Positions 17,118-26,571 are shown, counted from the first letter of the stretch. The stretch: DNA of 64,000 nucleotides from Proteobacteria bacterium 005FR1 (GCA_026192395.1 WACF01000002.1:372001-436000); one strand, 5' to 3'. The notes: generated by a model from the sequence alone, not told the origin. Program-made: numbers and translations.

Positions 17118-17867
17118 ATGCTCAGGCTTTTGAAACTGATGCTGATCGCAGCATCGATGATCTTGACGTCCTGCTACTACCTGCAATCGACGGGCGAACC
17201 TCTCGAAGTCGTTCGCTTTCCCGCCAATGCTGGTGGAAGCGCCACAAAGGACCTGATGGTCTTGTTGCCTGGGATTGGTGACTACCCTCAGGCGTTTCAG
17301 CGCAACGAGTTCATTCGAACCTTGCGCGACAGTGGACTGATGCTGGACGCCGTTGCCGTCAACTCTCACATCGGTTACTACACCGACCGGAGTCTGCTGA
17401 AGAGGCTCAAGGAGGATGTGGTACAACCCGCCATCTCACAGGGCTACGAAAGAATCCATTTCGTCGGAATCTCCCTCGGCGGCTATGGAACACTGCTGTA
17501 CATGCGAAGTCATCCTGAGGATGTCAGTTCGGCCATTCTGATCGCGCCCTACCTTGGCGAGCCTGGTCACTACAACTATCTTCTCGATCCCTCCGGTTGG
17601 GATCATCCGGCGGAAGGAGCCGAAAACATCTGGCCCTGGCTGGAGTCTTTGCCGGCAGACCAGTTGCAGCGCGTCTACCTCGGCTACGGCGACCGCGACC
17701 AGTACGCGGAGGGCCATCGTTTGCTGAATGGCCTGTTGCCGACGGGTCATACCATTACCGTCGCCGGCGACCATAGCTGGGTAACTTGGCAATCGTTGTG
17801 GCCGATGCTGCTCAGCACGGCGGAGGCTCTGCAGGATGGTTCCGCGCCCGTCGTAGCCGAGCGCTGA
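17118..17867 (+). CDS. Lipoprotein alpha/beta hydrolase
   Basis: 249-residue lipoprotein esterase-like protein. ATG at 17118 is chosen because AAGGA lies 5 bases upstream and the signal peptide starts there, with lipobox MILTSC and Cys19. The nucleophile elbow is GISLGGYG (GxSxG), the oxyanion stretch VLLPGIGDYPQAF comes earlier, and the catalytic His is likely in AGDHSW near the end. Substrate unknown. The open frame extends 92 codons further upstream, but that stretch looks non-coding. A TonB-like gene follows 32 bp downstream. Confidence 0.8.
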   Translation: MLRLLKLMLIAASMILTSCYYLQSTGEPLEVVRFPANAGGSATKDLMVLLPGIGDYPQAFQRNEFIRTLRDSGLMLDAVAVNSHIGYYTDRSLLKRLKEDVVQPAISQGYERIHFVGISLGGYGTLLYMRSHPEDVSSAILIAPYLGEPGHYNYLLDPSGWDHPAEGAENIWPWLESLPADQLQRVYLGYGDRDQYAEGHRLLNGLLPTGHTITVAGDHSWVTWQSLWPMLLSTAEALQDGSAPVVAER

Positions 17868-17899
17868 GAGCAAATTATCGATAGCAACCGGAGCTGCTG

Positions 17900-19468
17900 A
17901 TGCGAGAGGACCCGGTACACCACAGGCACCGACTACTCGCTATCGCTGTCATTGTGTCAGTGCTTCTCCACGGAACGCTGGGTTTTGTGTTCCGGGCCGA
18001 CTGGCCCGACGTCAGCGGCGAGACGGCGACTTCGCATGTCTTGCACCTGGGGCTGAATCAGCGAGCTCTCGCTCAGCAAACCGACTCAAGCGAAGAGAAG
18101 GCGCCGGAAGCGCTTGCCACGTCAACCGAAGAGCTTTCGAGGGAAGAGCCGCTGGCGGCGCCGACCGGAGAAGCTCCACCCAAGCCGACGCGCGAGCCCT
18201 CACCTGTACTGCCCCCCGTCCCCGAGCCCATTCCCGATACTCGCCTGGCGACCATCCCCGATCACAGCGAAGTGATTGTCAGTGCCGGACCGGCGACTTT
18301 CAAAGTTCCCGCGCCACCGGCGCCTCCGAAGAATATCCCCATTGAGAGGCCGCTGCAGGAGCACGAGGCGCAAGAGATCGACCGACGGATGCAAGAAGTT
18401 GCACAAAAACTGCCTGAGTTGCTGAAGTCGGGTGAGCAGTTCGAGTGGCACAAAGGGCAGACACACTATCGCATCGCCGCGGAATTGCGGGCGGGCGAAA
18501 GTACTGAACTGGATAAGGCCCTTGTCACAGTGAGCGCCGCAACCGATGGGGAGCGCCGGGAGACGCAGCTTGAATTCAAACGCCTGGCCTTCTCGCATTT
18601 CGCTCAGCTGATCAATCGTTGGGATCCAGATGTGGCGATTTCCCGCGATCGGGTGGATGGCCGCTTCCATTCCAACTCGGCAGTCAATATGGACGCGGCC
18701 CGAGACGCAACTCCGGTATTCACCGGCAAGGTCACGGTGGCTGGTCGTGTCGATCTGGGACGCGGCCTTCGTAAAAACGACGTCTTTCCAGGTGGATTGG
18801 AAATCCGGGCGGCGCCAATCCACATGCCGCGGGACGTATCGCCAATACACAGCGACATGCAACTGACTCCCGAACAGCTTCGCTATTTCGATGCCGATGT
18901 CCGTCTGACTTTTTTCGAGAACGGCGACTATAGTTGGCGGCATATCGACGGCGCCCATGAGGAACGCGGGGAGCGGCGCGGTCGAGTGCCGGAGGAGGGG
19001 CTGTTTCTGCTGGGGCGCGATCGAGCTCGCCTGGAAGTGGAGGGCACAGTTCGCGGCAAGGTGGTGATCTACTCCGAAGGGCGCATTACCATCGCGGGCG
19101 ATCTGCGCTACGCCCGGAATCCGATCGATGTGCCGCACTCACCGGATTTTCTCGGTCTGATCAGCGAAGGCTACGTGGAGGTGGGTCCGCCCGATCTGGT
19201 GGGACCGGGCGACTTGGTGGTCCAGGCGGCCATTTACGCGGGGCGTCGCTTCAGTGTTCGCAGTTTTCGCAATCGCAATCGCGGGACGCTGCATGTTTAC
19301 GGCAGCATCACAGCGGGCTCAGTGTCGGCGACGGAGCCGCGCTATGCAACGCGCCTCGTTTTCGACAAACGTTTTGAAAACCAGCGGCCGCCAAATTTCC
19401 CGCTCACCGACCATTACGAACTGGCCAGGTGGGATCGCCAGTGGCGAGTTGTTTCCGAGGACCGGTGA
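17900..19468 (+). CDS. Unrecognised membrane-anchored protein with TonB-like N-terminus and beta-rich C-terminus
   Basis: 522 residues; I do not recognise the family. A single N-terminal membrane anchor (about 13-33) is followed by a Pro/Glu-rich periplasm-spanning stretch (about 70-150, with runs such as PPVPEPIPD) as in TonB-type proteins. The middle (about 165-330) is mixed, and the C-terminal third has repeated short beta strands (VEGTVRGKVVIYSEGRITI, GDLVVQAAIYAGRRF, GTLHVYGSITAGSV) reminiscent of bactofilin or polymer-forming beta-helix domains. No conserved TonB C-terminal domain is visible. GGAG lies 7 bases before the ATG. It follows the lipoprotein hydrolase and converges on a transglutaminase-like gene. 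Confidence 0.65.
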   Translation: MREDPVHHRHRLLAIAVIVSVLLHGTLGFVFRADWPDVSGETATSHVLHLGLNQRALAQQTDSSEEKAPEALATSTEELSREEPLAAPTGEAPPKPTREPSPVLPPVPEPIPDTRLATIPDHSEVIVSAGPATFKVPAPPAPPKNIPIERPLQEHEAQEIDRRMQEVAQKLPELLKSGEQFEWHKGQTHYRIAAELRAGESTELDKALVTVSAATDGERRETQLEFKRLAFSHFAQLINRWDPDVAISRDRVDGRFHSNSAVNMDAARDATPVFTGKVTVAGRVDLGRGLRKNDVFPGGLEIRAAPIHMPRDVSPIHSDMQLTPEQLRYFDADVRLTFFENGDYSWRHIDGAHEERGERRGRVPEEGLFLLGRDRARLEVEGTVRGKVVIYSEGRITIAGDLRYARNPIDVPHSPDFLGLISEGYVEVGPPDLVGPGDLVVQAAIYAGRRFSVRSFRNRNRGTLHVYGSITAGSVSATEPRYATRLVFDKRFENQRPPNFPLTDHYELARWDRQWRVVSEDR

Positions 19469-19470
19469 GC

Positions 19471-21057
19471 TCAGAAGATCCCCATGTGCCGTTTTTCCTG
19501 TATTCGCCGCAGCAGGTCGCTGCAGCGGCGTGATTCGCTCAGCTCGGTAGTGCAGCTTTCAAGACGGCGGCTGGCACTGCGCCAATCATCGTCATGAAGA
19601 GCGGTGTTCGCCCAGTTCAGATACGCTGACTCCAAGTTGGCGCGGAAGGTCTGTGCCGGTTCACCGCTCTCGTCCAGCTTTAAGTAAGAAAGATAAACCG
19701 AGATCGCTTCTTCCCACTGGCGCGAATCCCAGAACGTTTCGGCCCATGCCGCATAGAGCCGGGCGAAGGCGTTCTCGCACATCTCATTGGCAAGACAATC
19801 GAACTCGAGGCCCTCGAAAACCGAACGCGCTTGCTCGAAGCGCCCAGCCTCGGTCTGTTCGTTGGCGTAGTGTGCGATCACGAAGAACAGATTGCTGCGA
19901 ATTCGTTCCGCATCCTCGATACGCGTATTCAAATTACCCAGTTGACGCCGGGCCATCTGCAGCGCCCGGGAGGGCTGCTCGGAATGCAGTTGCGCAACCG
20001 CCCGGCCGGACTGCACCCAGGCAAGGAGGTTTTTCAGTTCCAGATCAACGTCCCTTTGCTTGGCGATGTCTTCAGCCAGGCCGTCCAACCAGACTCCGAT
20101 AGCGTCGTACAGGCGCAATAAGGTCGGCCAGCGTTGCTGTTCGTTGAGCTGACTGAATTCGCGCGTGTAGAAGAACAGCCGGTTTTTCTGCGCGTCCAGA
20201 TCGTCCGGCTGCAGCTGCGCGCGAATCTCAGTCAGGCGCATGCGGTCGGCGTAGGACATCCGGTCCGGGTGAGTATGCTGGCTCCACATGTTTTCCAGCC
20301 CGAGGCGGAGTGGCGAGACGATCTCGCGCTGCTGGTAATCGTCGAATGTGGGCATGTCCAGTTCGCGATCCGAGAACCAGTTACCCGATTCCGGAGAATA
20401 AAATTCTTCATCGTGCTCGAGATCGTAGCCAGTTCGGGACGTTGTCTCGACTTCGACGACCTCGCCGTCGCCGAGGGTCAACTGCACGAAGGCGTGAGAG
20501 GGCATGATCACCCCTTCAGCGTCCAGGCCCATTTTTCTCGCCAGCACGATGTACAGCAGCGCGGAGCTGATGCAGTTGTATTGCCCATTGTCGAGCAGCG
20601 TGCTCAGCTTGCTCTGATCCACATGATAATTGTCGATGTCCGAGTCGCTGCCATTGCCCAGCCTGCTTTTACTGAGAAAATGATCGTGCATGGCCTCGTG
20701 CAGCCTGCGGCCGCGCAGCTTCTCATTCTTGATGCTGCCAATCATGAAGTTGGCTGCGAGCCACTGGTCAATTTGCCGCCTGTACTTCGAAATCGCCTTC
20801 TGGCTGCGTACATCACCGGAGGCGATCAGATAGAGGTCGAGCAGTGCGTCGGGGTCAGCGGATTCGAGCCGCCCGGCGCTCGCAACGAGAGCTGTTTCCG
20901 CCGGCGTCAGGGCACTCCACAAGGGCAGGTCGGCTTTACCAAATCCGGAGCGGTCGAGCGGTGCCGTCTCGCTCCCGCTCGCCACATTGGCTATACTGGC
21001 GAGCAATATCAACGGAAGCAGGACTCGTGTTCCGGCGAGGATACGTTCAGTGCGCAA
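19471..21057 (-). CDS. Exported transglutaminase-like protein with TPR-type helical C-terminus
   Basis: About 528 residues from a TTG at 21057, chosen because it starts a good signal peptide (basic n-region RTERILAGTR, core VLLPLILLASIANVA); the frame stays open to a start at 21219. Residues about 140-230 hold a transglutaminase/SirB1-like core: YNCISSALLYIVLARKMGL supplies the Cys, and MPSHAFVQLTLGDGEVVEVETT the His and Asp. The remainder is helical with repeat-like features (QARSVFEGLEF, YAAWAETFWDSRQWEEAISVYLSYLKLDE). The stop is 3 bp from that of the TonB-like gene. Role unknown; probably periplasmic protein processing or binding. Confidence 0.7.
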   Translation of the reverse strand: MRTERILAGTRVLLPLILLASIANVASGSETAPLDRSGFGKADLPLWSALTPAETALVASAGRLESADPDALLDLYLIASGDVRSQKAISKYRRQIDQWLAANFMIGSIKNEKLRGRRLHEAMHDHFLSKSRLGNGSDSDIDNYHVDQSKLSTLLDNGQYNCISSALLYIVLARKMGLDAEGVIMPSHAFVQLTLGDGEVVEVETTSRTGYDLEHDEEFYSPESGNWFSDRELDMPTFDDYQQREIVSPLRLGLENMWSQHTHPDRMSYADRMRLTEIRAQLQPDDLDAQKNRLFFYTREFSQLNEQQRWPTLLRLYDAIGVWLDGLAEDIAKQRDVDLELKNLLAWVQSGRAVAQLHSEQPSRALQMARRQLGNLNTRIEDAERIRSNLFFVIAHYANEQTEAGRFEQARSVFEGLEFDCLANEMCENAFARLYAAWAETFWDSRQWEEAISVYLSYLKLDESGEPAQTFRANLESAYLNWANTALHDDDWRSASRRLESCTTELSESRRCSDLLRRIQEKRHMGIF

Positions 21058-21281
21058 TGAGCCTGCAATTCCACTGAACAAAAGATGCCGCAGCAGGGAT
21101 GCGGATGACCGAACAAAAAGAATCAACAAGGCGGGCGACAAAAAAACTGTAAGTGGAGAGGCGGCAGAGTGTACTTTCGACGGCAGATTCGGCCAGGGGT
21201 CAACGCGTAATCGATTCATTCAACGCTTCCAACAACGTTTTCAGGGAATTTGGTTCGTCTTTCCCAGCCGAGAAACCTTCT

Positions 21282-22892
21282 GTGTCCAAACCTGTTCAGC
21301 TTAAAAAGTTTCAGCTTAAAAAAGTTCAGCGAGTAAAAGTTGGGCAAGAATTAGTTCAGCGAAATAAAAGTTCGCAAAAACGCCGGCGTGTTGCCTCGGC
21401 GCTGATTGCATTGTTCCTTTTCGGCCTCGTCGCCTGCGAAAATGCGATAGATTCGACGTCTGACACAAGGTCGTCGGCATCGTTGGTGTTGCACAGCTGT
21501 GAATCCACTCTTGGGCAAAGCAGGCCGGCGCTCAAGCGCGCTCAGTGCGGCCGCTTGTCGGTGCCGGAGAATCCGGAGCGACCTGAAGCCCGGCAAGTGA
21601 ATCTGAACATTTTGCGCTTGCCCGCCATTGCCAGCTCTCCCAAGCCGGATCCACTATTCGTCTTCGCCGGTGGTCCCGGCCAGGCGGCCACTGAATTAGT
21701 GGATCGCCTGCCGGCTTTGTTCCGCAAGGTGAACCTTGAGCGCGACGTTGTGTTCGTGGATCAGCGGGGAACCGGGCAGTCTAATCCGCTGGATTGCGCA
21801 GCGGATGAAAACGTCGATTTCAGCCTCAGCACTGAAGAGAGCTTTGCCCGGCAGGAAGCCCAGCTGCGCGAATGTCTCGCCAGCTATGACGCGGATTTGC
21901 GCTACTACACCACCCCCTTCGCCATCGACGACATCAACGGGGTGCGGGAGGCGCTCGGCTATAGCCGGATCAATCTCTGGGGAGGCTCCTATGGCACCCG
22001 GGCGGCGCTGATCTACATGCGGCGCCATCCCGAAAGCGTCCGAACCGCCGTTCTCGACAGCGTCGCACCGGTGGCTATTCAGCTTCCTCATCACACTTCC
22101 CGAGACGCCGACGATGCCCTGCGGCGGCTGTTTTCGGTATGCGAGCAGCAGCCTGCCTGCCGGCAGCGCTATCCGGATCTGGCGGGGACCACCCGAAAGC
22201 TGATCAGGGAGCTGGATCGCAGTCCCCGCATGCTCGAGCTCGAGCATCCGCTCACCGGGAAAGAACTTCGGGTCCGCCTGAGCGGCGAACTCTTCGCCGG
22301 CCTGATTCGGCTCGGCCTCTACCAGCGCGAATTGGGACCGATGCTGCCGCTGATCGTCAGCTCCGCCGCCCAAGGGGACTTTCGCCCGCTGGCCCCGCTG
22401 CTGACGTTTACCGAACAGGTGTCCGATTCCATGAGCGTCGGCATGCAGCAGACCATCCTTTGCGCCGAGGACCTTCGCCGCCGGGCGCCAGTGCTTGCCG
22501 AACGAGACCCTATTCTCCAGCTGAACCCGGTGGAACAGATGCAGCAGGTCTGTGAATTCTGGCCTGAGGGCATTCTCCCGGAAGGCTATTTCGAACCGGT
22601 GGCGAGCGATACGCCGGTTCTGTTGCTGTCTGGCGAACTGGACCCCGTTACGCCGCCGCGCTGGGGCGACCTTGCGGCTGAGACACTCGGCAACAGCCTC
22701 CATGTGCGGGTGCCGGGAGCGCACCACATGGCGGGTTACTCGGGCTGTGTGGACGACCTCATTGTCGACTTCATCGAGCAGGGCAGCGTTCAGCGTCTGG
22801 ATACATCCTGTGTCGAAAATGTCCGCCCTTTGCCGCCTTTCGTGTCTCCGGCAGGCCCCGCGATGACTGCAGAGGGAGGTAGCGATGATTGA
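21282..22892 (+). CDS. Lipoprotein alpha/beta hydrolase with TAP-like C-terminal domain
   Basis: Exported proline-iminopeptidase-like hydrolase. Its lipobox LFLFGLVAC is preceded by an unusually long basic leader. The fold is complete: oxyanion region FVFAGGPGQA, DQRGTGQSNPLDC, nucleophile elbow WGGSYGTRAAL (GxSxG), Asp in LLSGELDPVTPP and His in PGAHHMAGYSGC, the last part being the TAP-like C-terminus. The start is uncertain: I give GTG 21282; the frame is open from another GTG at 21153. It overlaps the following ABC ATPase gene by 8 bases, so the three genes form an operon. Confidence 0.75.
   Translation: MSKPVQLKKFQLKKVQRVKVGQELVQRNKSSQKRRRVASALIALFLFGLVACENAIDSTSDTRSSASLVLHSCESTLGQSRPALKRAQCGRLSVPENPERPEARQVNLNILRLPAIASSPKPDPLFVFAGGPGQAATELVDRLPALFRKVNLERDVVFVDQRGTGQSNPLDCAADENVDFSLSTEESFARQEAQLRECLASYDADLRYYTTPFAIDDINGVREALGYSRINLWGGSYGTRAALIYMRRHPESVRTAVLDSVAPVAIQLPHHTSRDADDALRRLFSVCEQQPACRQRYPDLAGTTRKLIRELDRSPRMLELEHPLTGKELRVRLSGELFAGLIRLGLYQRELGPMLPLIVSSAAQGDFRPLAPLLTFTEQVSDSMSVGMQQTILCAEDLRRRAPVLAERDPILQLNPVEQMQQVCEFWPEGILPEGYFEPVASDTPVLLLSGELDPVTPPRWGDLAAETLGNSLHVRVPGAHHMAGYSGCVDDLIVDFIEQGSVQRLDTSCVENVRPLPPFVSPAGPAMTAEGGSDD
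21294..21368 (+). repeat. In-frame 15-bp tandem repeat coding a basic pentapeptide
   Basis: Five consecutive 15-base units encode VQLKK, FQLKK, VQRVK, VGQEL and VQRNK, decaying from left to right. The period is an exact multiple of three and stays in the frame of the downstream lipoprotein. The stretch is much richer in A than its surroundings. Confidence 0.75.
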
Positions 22893-23619
22893 AGTGAGCA
22901 GCCTGCACAAGCGCTTCGGCAAGGTGATTGCGGTGGACGAGGTTTCGTTCCGGATCGACCGTGGCGAAATCGTTGGATTGCTGGGGCCCAATGGCGCCGG
23001 CAAGACCACCACCATGCGGGTAATTTCCGGACTGGTCCGAGCCACCTCGGGTTCGGTTCAGGTAGACGGGATCGACGTAATGGAGCGACCGCAGGCGGTT
23101 CAGCGCCGCCTGGGCGTGATGCCGGATGGAGGCGGGCTCTACAAGCGACTCACGGCGAGGGAAAATATCGCCTATTTCGGGCAGTTGCAGGGCCTCCCAC
23201 CGGAGCTGCTGGCGGAGCGCATCGATCAGCTCGAGGAACTCTTAGGCATGGAGCAGATTATCGACCGGCGAGTGGAAGGCTTTTCCCATGGCGAGCGCAC
23301 CAAAGTGGCGCTGGCCCGCGCCATCGTCCACCGGCCGGATTATGTGCTGCTGGATGAGCCCACCAACGGCCTGGATGTCCTCACCACCCGCGCCGTGCGC
23401 AAGCTGCTGCTCAACCTGAAGAGCGAGGGCAGGGCGGTGGTGCTGTCGAGTCACCTGATGCACGAAGTCAGTCAGGTCTGCGACCGTGTCATTGTGGTCA
23501 GCGGCGGTCGAGTGGTTGCCGATGGCAGCCTCGATCAGCTGAGGCAGCTATCGGAATGCGAAAACCTGGAGGATGCCTTCGTGCGGCTAGCCTACGGAGC
23601 GGAGGCCATCCATGCTTAG
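22885..23619 (+). CDS. natA: ABC transporter ATP-binding protein, NatA type
   Basis: 244-residue ATPase. Walker A GPNGAGKTT at 34-42, Q-loop segment, Walker B YVLLDEPTNGLDVLTTRAVR (about 152-171) and switch His in LSSHLMHEV are intact. The signature is the NatA/CcmA-like variant FSHGERTKVALARA rather than LSGGQ. It overlaps the hydrolase upstream by 8 bases and the permease downstream by 8 bases. The NatAB family exports Na+ or drugs, but many members have other substrates; the hydrolase in the operon suggests a role linked to an exported lipoprotein. Confidence 0.88.
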   Translation: MIEVSSLHKRFGKVIAVDEVSFRIDRGEIVGLLGPNGAGKTTTMRVISGLVRATSGSVQVDGIDVMERPQAVQRRLGVMPDGGGLYKRLTARENIAYFGQLQGLPPELLAERIDQLEELLGMEQIIDRRVEGFSHGERTKVALARAIVHRPDYVLLDEPTNGLDVLTTRAVRKLLLNLKSEGRAVVLSSHLMHEVSQVCDRVIVVSGGRVVADGSLDQLRQLSECENLEDAFVRLAYGAEAIHA

Positions 23620-24769
23620 CGTCCTCGGAAGCATCATCGGCAAGGAGCTTCGCGATGGATTGCGGGACAAGCGGGCGCTGATGACTCTGTTCTTTCTGCC
23701 GCTGTCCTTCCTGGTCGTTATCTATGGCGTGGTGCTGCTGATTATCAACATTCAGGAAAAAAGTGCCGCCTTTGAACTGCCGGTGCAGGGCGCCCAGCAC
23801 GCGGCGCCACTCATGGATTGGTTCCGCGAGGCGGGAATCCAGATTGTCGAGGTGGAGGGCGATCCCCTGGCCCTGGTGGAAAGCCGGCGGCGGGAATTCG
23901 TTCTGGTGGTCGCCAGCGATTTCCCGGAAAAATTTCGGGACTTTGGCAATGCCCGGCTTGAGCTCGTGTATGACCGCTCCCACAACAGCATTCAGGGGAC
24001 GGTTTTTCGGATCAAACAGCTCATCCAGCAGTGGAGCGGGCAGATCGGCAGCTTGCGTCTGATCGCGCGGGGCATTTCGCCACAAGTCGCCAATCCGGTG
24101 GTGCTCGAGGACGTGGACGTGGCCAAGGAGCAGTTCGCCATAATCCCGCTTATGCTGGTGATGATGATGGTGGTTACCATCTTCATGTCCAGCGTCGGAC
24201 TGTCAGTGGACATGATGGCGGGTGAGCGCGAGGCAAACTCCCTCGAACCGCTGCTGCTGAACCCGGTCTCCCGCGAACTGATCCTGTCGGGCAAATGGAT
24301 TGCAGCCATGGCCTGCACTGCAGTCGTTCTGCTGATGGCAATAGCCGCCGTCTACATCCTGGTACCCTCGTTGCCGCTGGAACGACTCGGTTCCAGCTAC
24401 CGGATCACCGCCGTTGACCTGCTGCGAGCCACGCTGGTGGCACTACCGCTGATCGCTCTCGCCACCGCCCTGCAGCTGCTGGTGTCGATATTCGCCAAGT
24501 CCTTCAAGGAAGCGCAAACCTATATCAGCTTTTTGTTCATGGCCCCGCTTGGGCTCGCCTATTACGTGGTATTCACGGACTCGATCGCCGACTGGCAGAT
24601 GTGGGTGCCTGTGCTCGGCTCGCTGACCCTGATGGAAGCGATTTTCCTGGGCGAACCCACCAGCCTGCAGCAGTGGTTCGCCGCGAGCGGCATTTGCCTG
24701 ATCGTGGCCCTGGCACTGGCAGCAATCGTGGCGAAGCAGCTCCGCCGGGAGCGAATTATCTACGGCTGA
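23612..24769 (+). CDS. natB: ABC transporter permease, NatB type
   Basis: 385-residue ABC-2 permease. One helix near the N-terminus (about 28-48), a large extracytoplasmic domain (about 50-180), and five C-terminal helices (about 182-205, 232-255, 270-300, 307-325, 355-375). The cytoplasmic motif GEREANSLEPLLLNPVSR (about 208-225) is typical of NatB/ABC-2 subunits and contacts the ATPase. Translationally coupled to natA by an 8-base overlap. The guaB promoter follows. Confidence 0.88.
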   Translation: MLSVLGSIIGKELRDGLRDKRALMTLFFLPLSFLVVIYGVVLLIINIQEKSAAFELPVQGAQHAAPLMDWFREAGIQIVEVEGDPLALVESRRREFVLVVASDFPEKFRDFGNARLELVYDRSHNSIQGTVFRIKQLIQQWSGQIGSLRLIARGISPQVANPVVLEDVDVAKEQFAIIPLMLVMMMVVTIFMSSVGLSVDMMAGEREANSLEPLLLNPVSRELILSGKWIAAMACTAVVLLMAIAAVYILVPSLPLERLGSSYRITAVDLLRATLVALPLIALATALQLLVSIFAKSFKEAQTYISFLFMAPLGLAYYVVFTDSIADWQMWVPVLGSLTLMEAIFLGEPTSLQQWFAASGICLIVALALAAIVAKQLRRERIIYG

Positions 24770-24816
24770 GGCCGGCTCAAAAAGCTCCCAACCTCTGGCG
24801 GGCGGCGACTCTGCGC

Positions 24817-24850
24817 TGGTATAATGTCGCGTTAACCTAAGGAGGTTAAC
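24817..24850 (+). promoter_or_regulatory. guaB promoter -10 and inverted repeat spanning its ribosome-binding site
   Basis: TGGTATAAT at 24817-24825 is a perfect extended -10. From 24831, GTTAACC, TAAGGA and GGTTAAC form a perfect 7-bp inverted repeat with 6-base loop; the Shine-Dalgarno AAGGAGG (24839-24845) straddles the loop and right arm. The dyad begins 5 bases after the -10, so it covers the likely transcription start as DNA and masks the ribosome site as RNA. No PurR or DnaA box is seen. Confidence 0.6.
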
Positions 24851-24853
24851 TCT

Positions 24854-26329
24854 ATGCTACGCATCGCTCAGGAAGCCCTCACCTTTGATGATGTTCTTCT
24901 GGTTCCTGGCTATTCCGAAGTCATCGGCAGGGACGTCTCCCTGAAAACAAAGCTCACCCGCAACATCGAGATGAATATCCCCCTGGTATCCGCCGCCATG
25001 GATACCGTGACTGAATCCCGCCTCGCCATTGCTCTGGCGCAGGAAGGGGGGATCGGCATCGTTCACAAGAGCATGACCATCGAGCAGCAGGCGATGGAAG
25101 TGCGCGCGGTAAAGAAATTCGAGGCGGGCGTAGTAAAAGACCCTATCACCATCGACGCGAACGCAACCATTCGCGATCTCGTGGCGCTCACCAAGCAGCA
25201 CAACATCTCTGGCGTACCGGTACTTGAAGGCGGCGACCTGGTCGGCATCGTCACCGGTCGCGATGTGCGGTTCGAAACCAATCTTGACGCAAAAGTCGCC
25301 AGCATCATGACCCCGAAGGAAAAGCTGGTGACCGCTGCCGAAGGCGCCAGCTCTGACGAGGTGCGCGCGTTATTGCATCGACACCGCATCGAGAAAGTGC
25401 TGGTGGTCAATGAAAGTTTCGAGTTGCGCGGCCTGATCACTGTCAAAGACATCAACAAGGCCGAGACCTTCCCCAGTGCGTGTAAGGATCCGGAAGGTCG
25501 TTTGCGAGTGGGTGCGAGCGTCGGCGTAGGTCCGGAAACCGATGACCGCGTTGCCGCGCTGGTGAAGGCCGGTGTGGACGTGATCGTGGTGGACACCGCT
25601 CACGGCCATTCCCGCAACGTTCTGGAGCGAGTCAAGAAAATCAAACGCGAGTACCCGGACCTGCAGGTGATCGGCGGCAATGTCGCCACCGCCGAAGGTG
25701 CCATTGCGCTCGCTGAAGCCGGTGCAGACGGCATCAAAGTGGGTATCGGCCCCGGTTCGATTTGCACAACCCGTATTGTTAGCGGCGTCGGTGTACCGCA
25801 AATCTCGGCTATCGCCGATGTAGTTAATGCGCTGTCCGGCACCAATGTCCCGGTAATCGCTGACGGCGGTATTCGATTCTCCGGCGACATTGCGAAGGCC
25901 ATCGCCGCCGGCGCCAGCGCCGTAATGATGGGCTCCATGTTCGCTGGAACCGAAGAAGCACCGGGCGAGGTAGAACTGTTCCAAGGCCGCACCTACAAGT
26001 CCTACCGCGGCATGGGCTCACTGGGCGCGATGGCGAAAACCCAGGGGTCCTCGGACCGGTACTTCCAGGACGTAAAATCCGGTACGGAAAAACTGGTTCC
26101 GGAAGGTATCGAAGGACGCGTTCCTTACAAGGGGCCGCTCACCGTCATCGTGCATCAAATGATGGGTGGCTTGCGTCAGGCGATGGGCTACACCGGTTCG
26201 GTGGACATCGATACCATGCGCACCCAGCCCAAGTTCGTTCGAGTCACCTCGGCCGGCATGGGTGAGTCTCACGTGCATGACGTGCAGATTACCAAGGAAG
26301 CACCGAACTATCCGATTTCGGGGCGTTGA
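24854..26329 (+). CDS. guaB: IMP dehydrogenase
   Basis: 491-residue cytoplasmic enzyme oxidising IMP to XMP with NAD+, the committed step of GMP synthesis. The barrel is interrupted by a CBS pair (about 93-205; motifs [20 protein letters not shown] and [19 protein letters not shown]) as usual. Catalytic Cys lies in [17 protein letters not shown] (about residue 305), with DGGIRFSGD and [13 protein letters not shown] phosphate sites and the [10 protein letters not shown] flap. guaA follows but is separated by two repeat elements and a terminator rather than forming a tight operon. Confidence 0.98.
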   Translation: MLRIAQEALTFDDVLLVPGYSEVIGRDVSLKTKLTRNIEMNIPLVSAAMDTVTESRLAIALAQEGGIGIVHKSMTIEQQAMEVRAVKKFEAGVVKDPITIDANATIRDLVALTKQHNISGVPVLEGGDLVGIVTGRDVRFETNLDAKVASIMTPKEKLVTAAEGASSDEVRALLHRHRIEKVLVVNESFELRGLITVKDINKAETFPSACKDPEGRLRVGASVGVGPETDDRVAALVKAGVDVIVVDTAHGHSRNVLERVKKIKREYPDLQVIGGNVATAEGAIALAEAGADGIKVGIGPGSICTTRIVSGVGVPQISAIADVVNALSGTNVPVIADGGIRFSGDIAKAIAAGASAVMMGSMFAGTEEAPGEVELFQGRTYKSYRGMGSLGAMAKTQGSSDRYFQDVKSGTEKLVPEGIEGRVPYKGPLTVIVHQMMGGLRQAMGYTGSVDIDTMRTQPKFVRVTSAGMGESHVHDVQITKEAPNYPISGR

Positions 26330-26350
26330 ACCGTTCGGTGCCAGTAGCAC

Positions 26351-26455
26351 GTTTGGTGGTGGGGTGAGCATTTCAAAATCGCACAAGTCCATCCCTGGAG
26401 CTCCTGCGCCGCGTCCTGCGGCGAAGGTTTTGAAATGCTCACCCCACCACCAAAC
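26351..26455. repeat. Palindromic intergenic element, copy A
   Basis: Perfect 28-bp arms (26351-26378 and 26428-26455) enclose 49 bp with a nested CGCCGC / GCGGCG hairpin (26407-26423). The interior carries a degenerate form of the family core CATCCCTG(T)AGCTCC. It lies 21 bp after the guaB stop and could form a 105-nt stem-loop. Same orientation as copy C, opposite to B and D. Confidence 0.85.
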
Positions 26456-26488
26456 TCGTACAATGCCATATTAATGTGTTGCTATTAG

Positions 26489-26520
26489 CGGGGCCAATTG
26501 CGGGCCCCGTTTTAGTTTTC
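26489..26520 (+). terminator. Intrinsic terminator downstream of guaB
   Basis: CGGGGCC (26489-26495) pairs with GGCCCCG (26503-26509) over a 7-base loop and is followed by TTTTAGTTTTC and a further T-rich run. It lies between palindromic copies A and B. Confidence 0.85.
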
Positions 26521-26571
26521 ATTTTTTGTTTGCAACTCGAAGCAAATGCAGGTGAATCTGCCCCGGAGTGA

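Noticed and set aside
21696-23045. 449-codon open frame on the minus strand
   Set aside because: Antisense to the TAP-type hydrolase and natA; no recognisable motif or start signal.
24831-24850. PurR operator at guaB
   Set aside because: The dyad lacks the ACGCAAACG half-site pattern.
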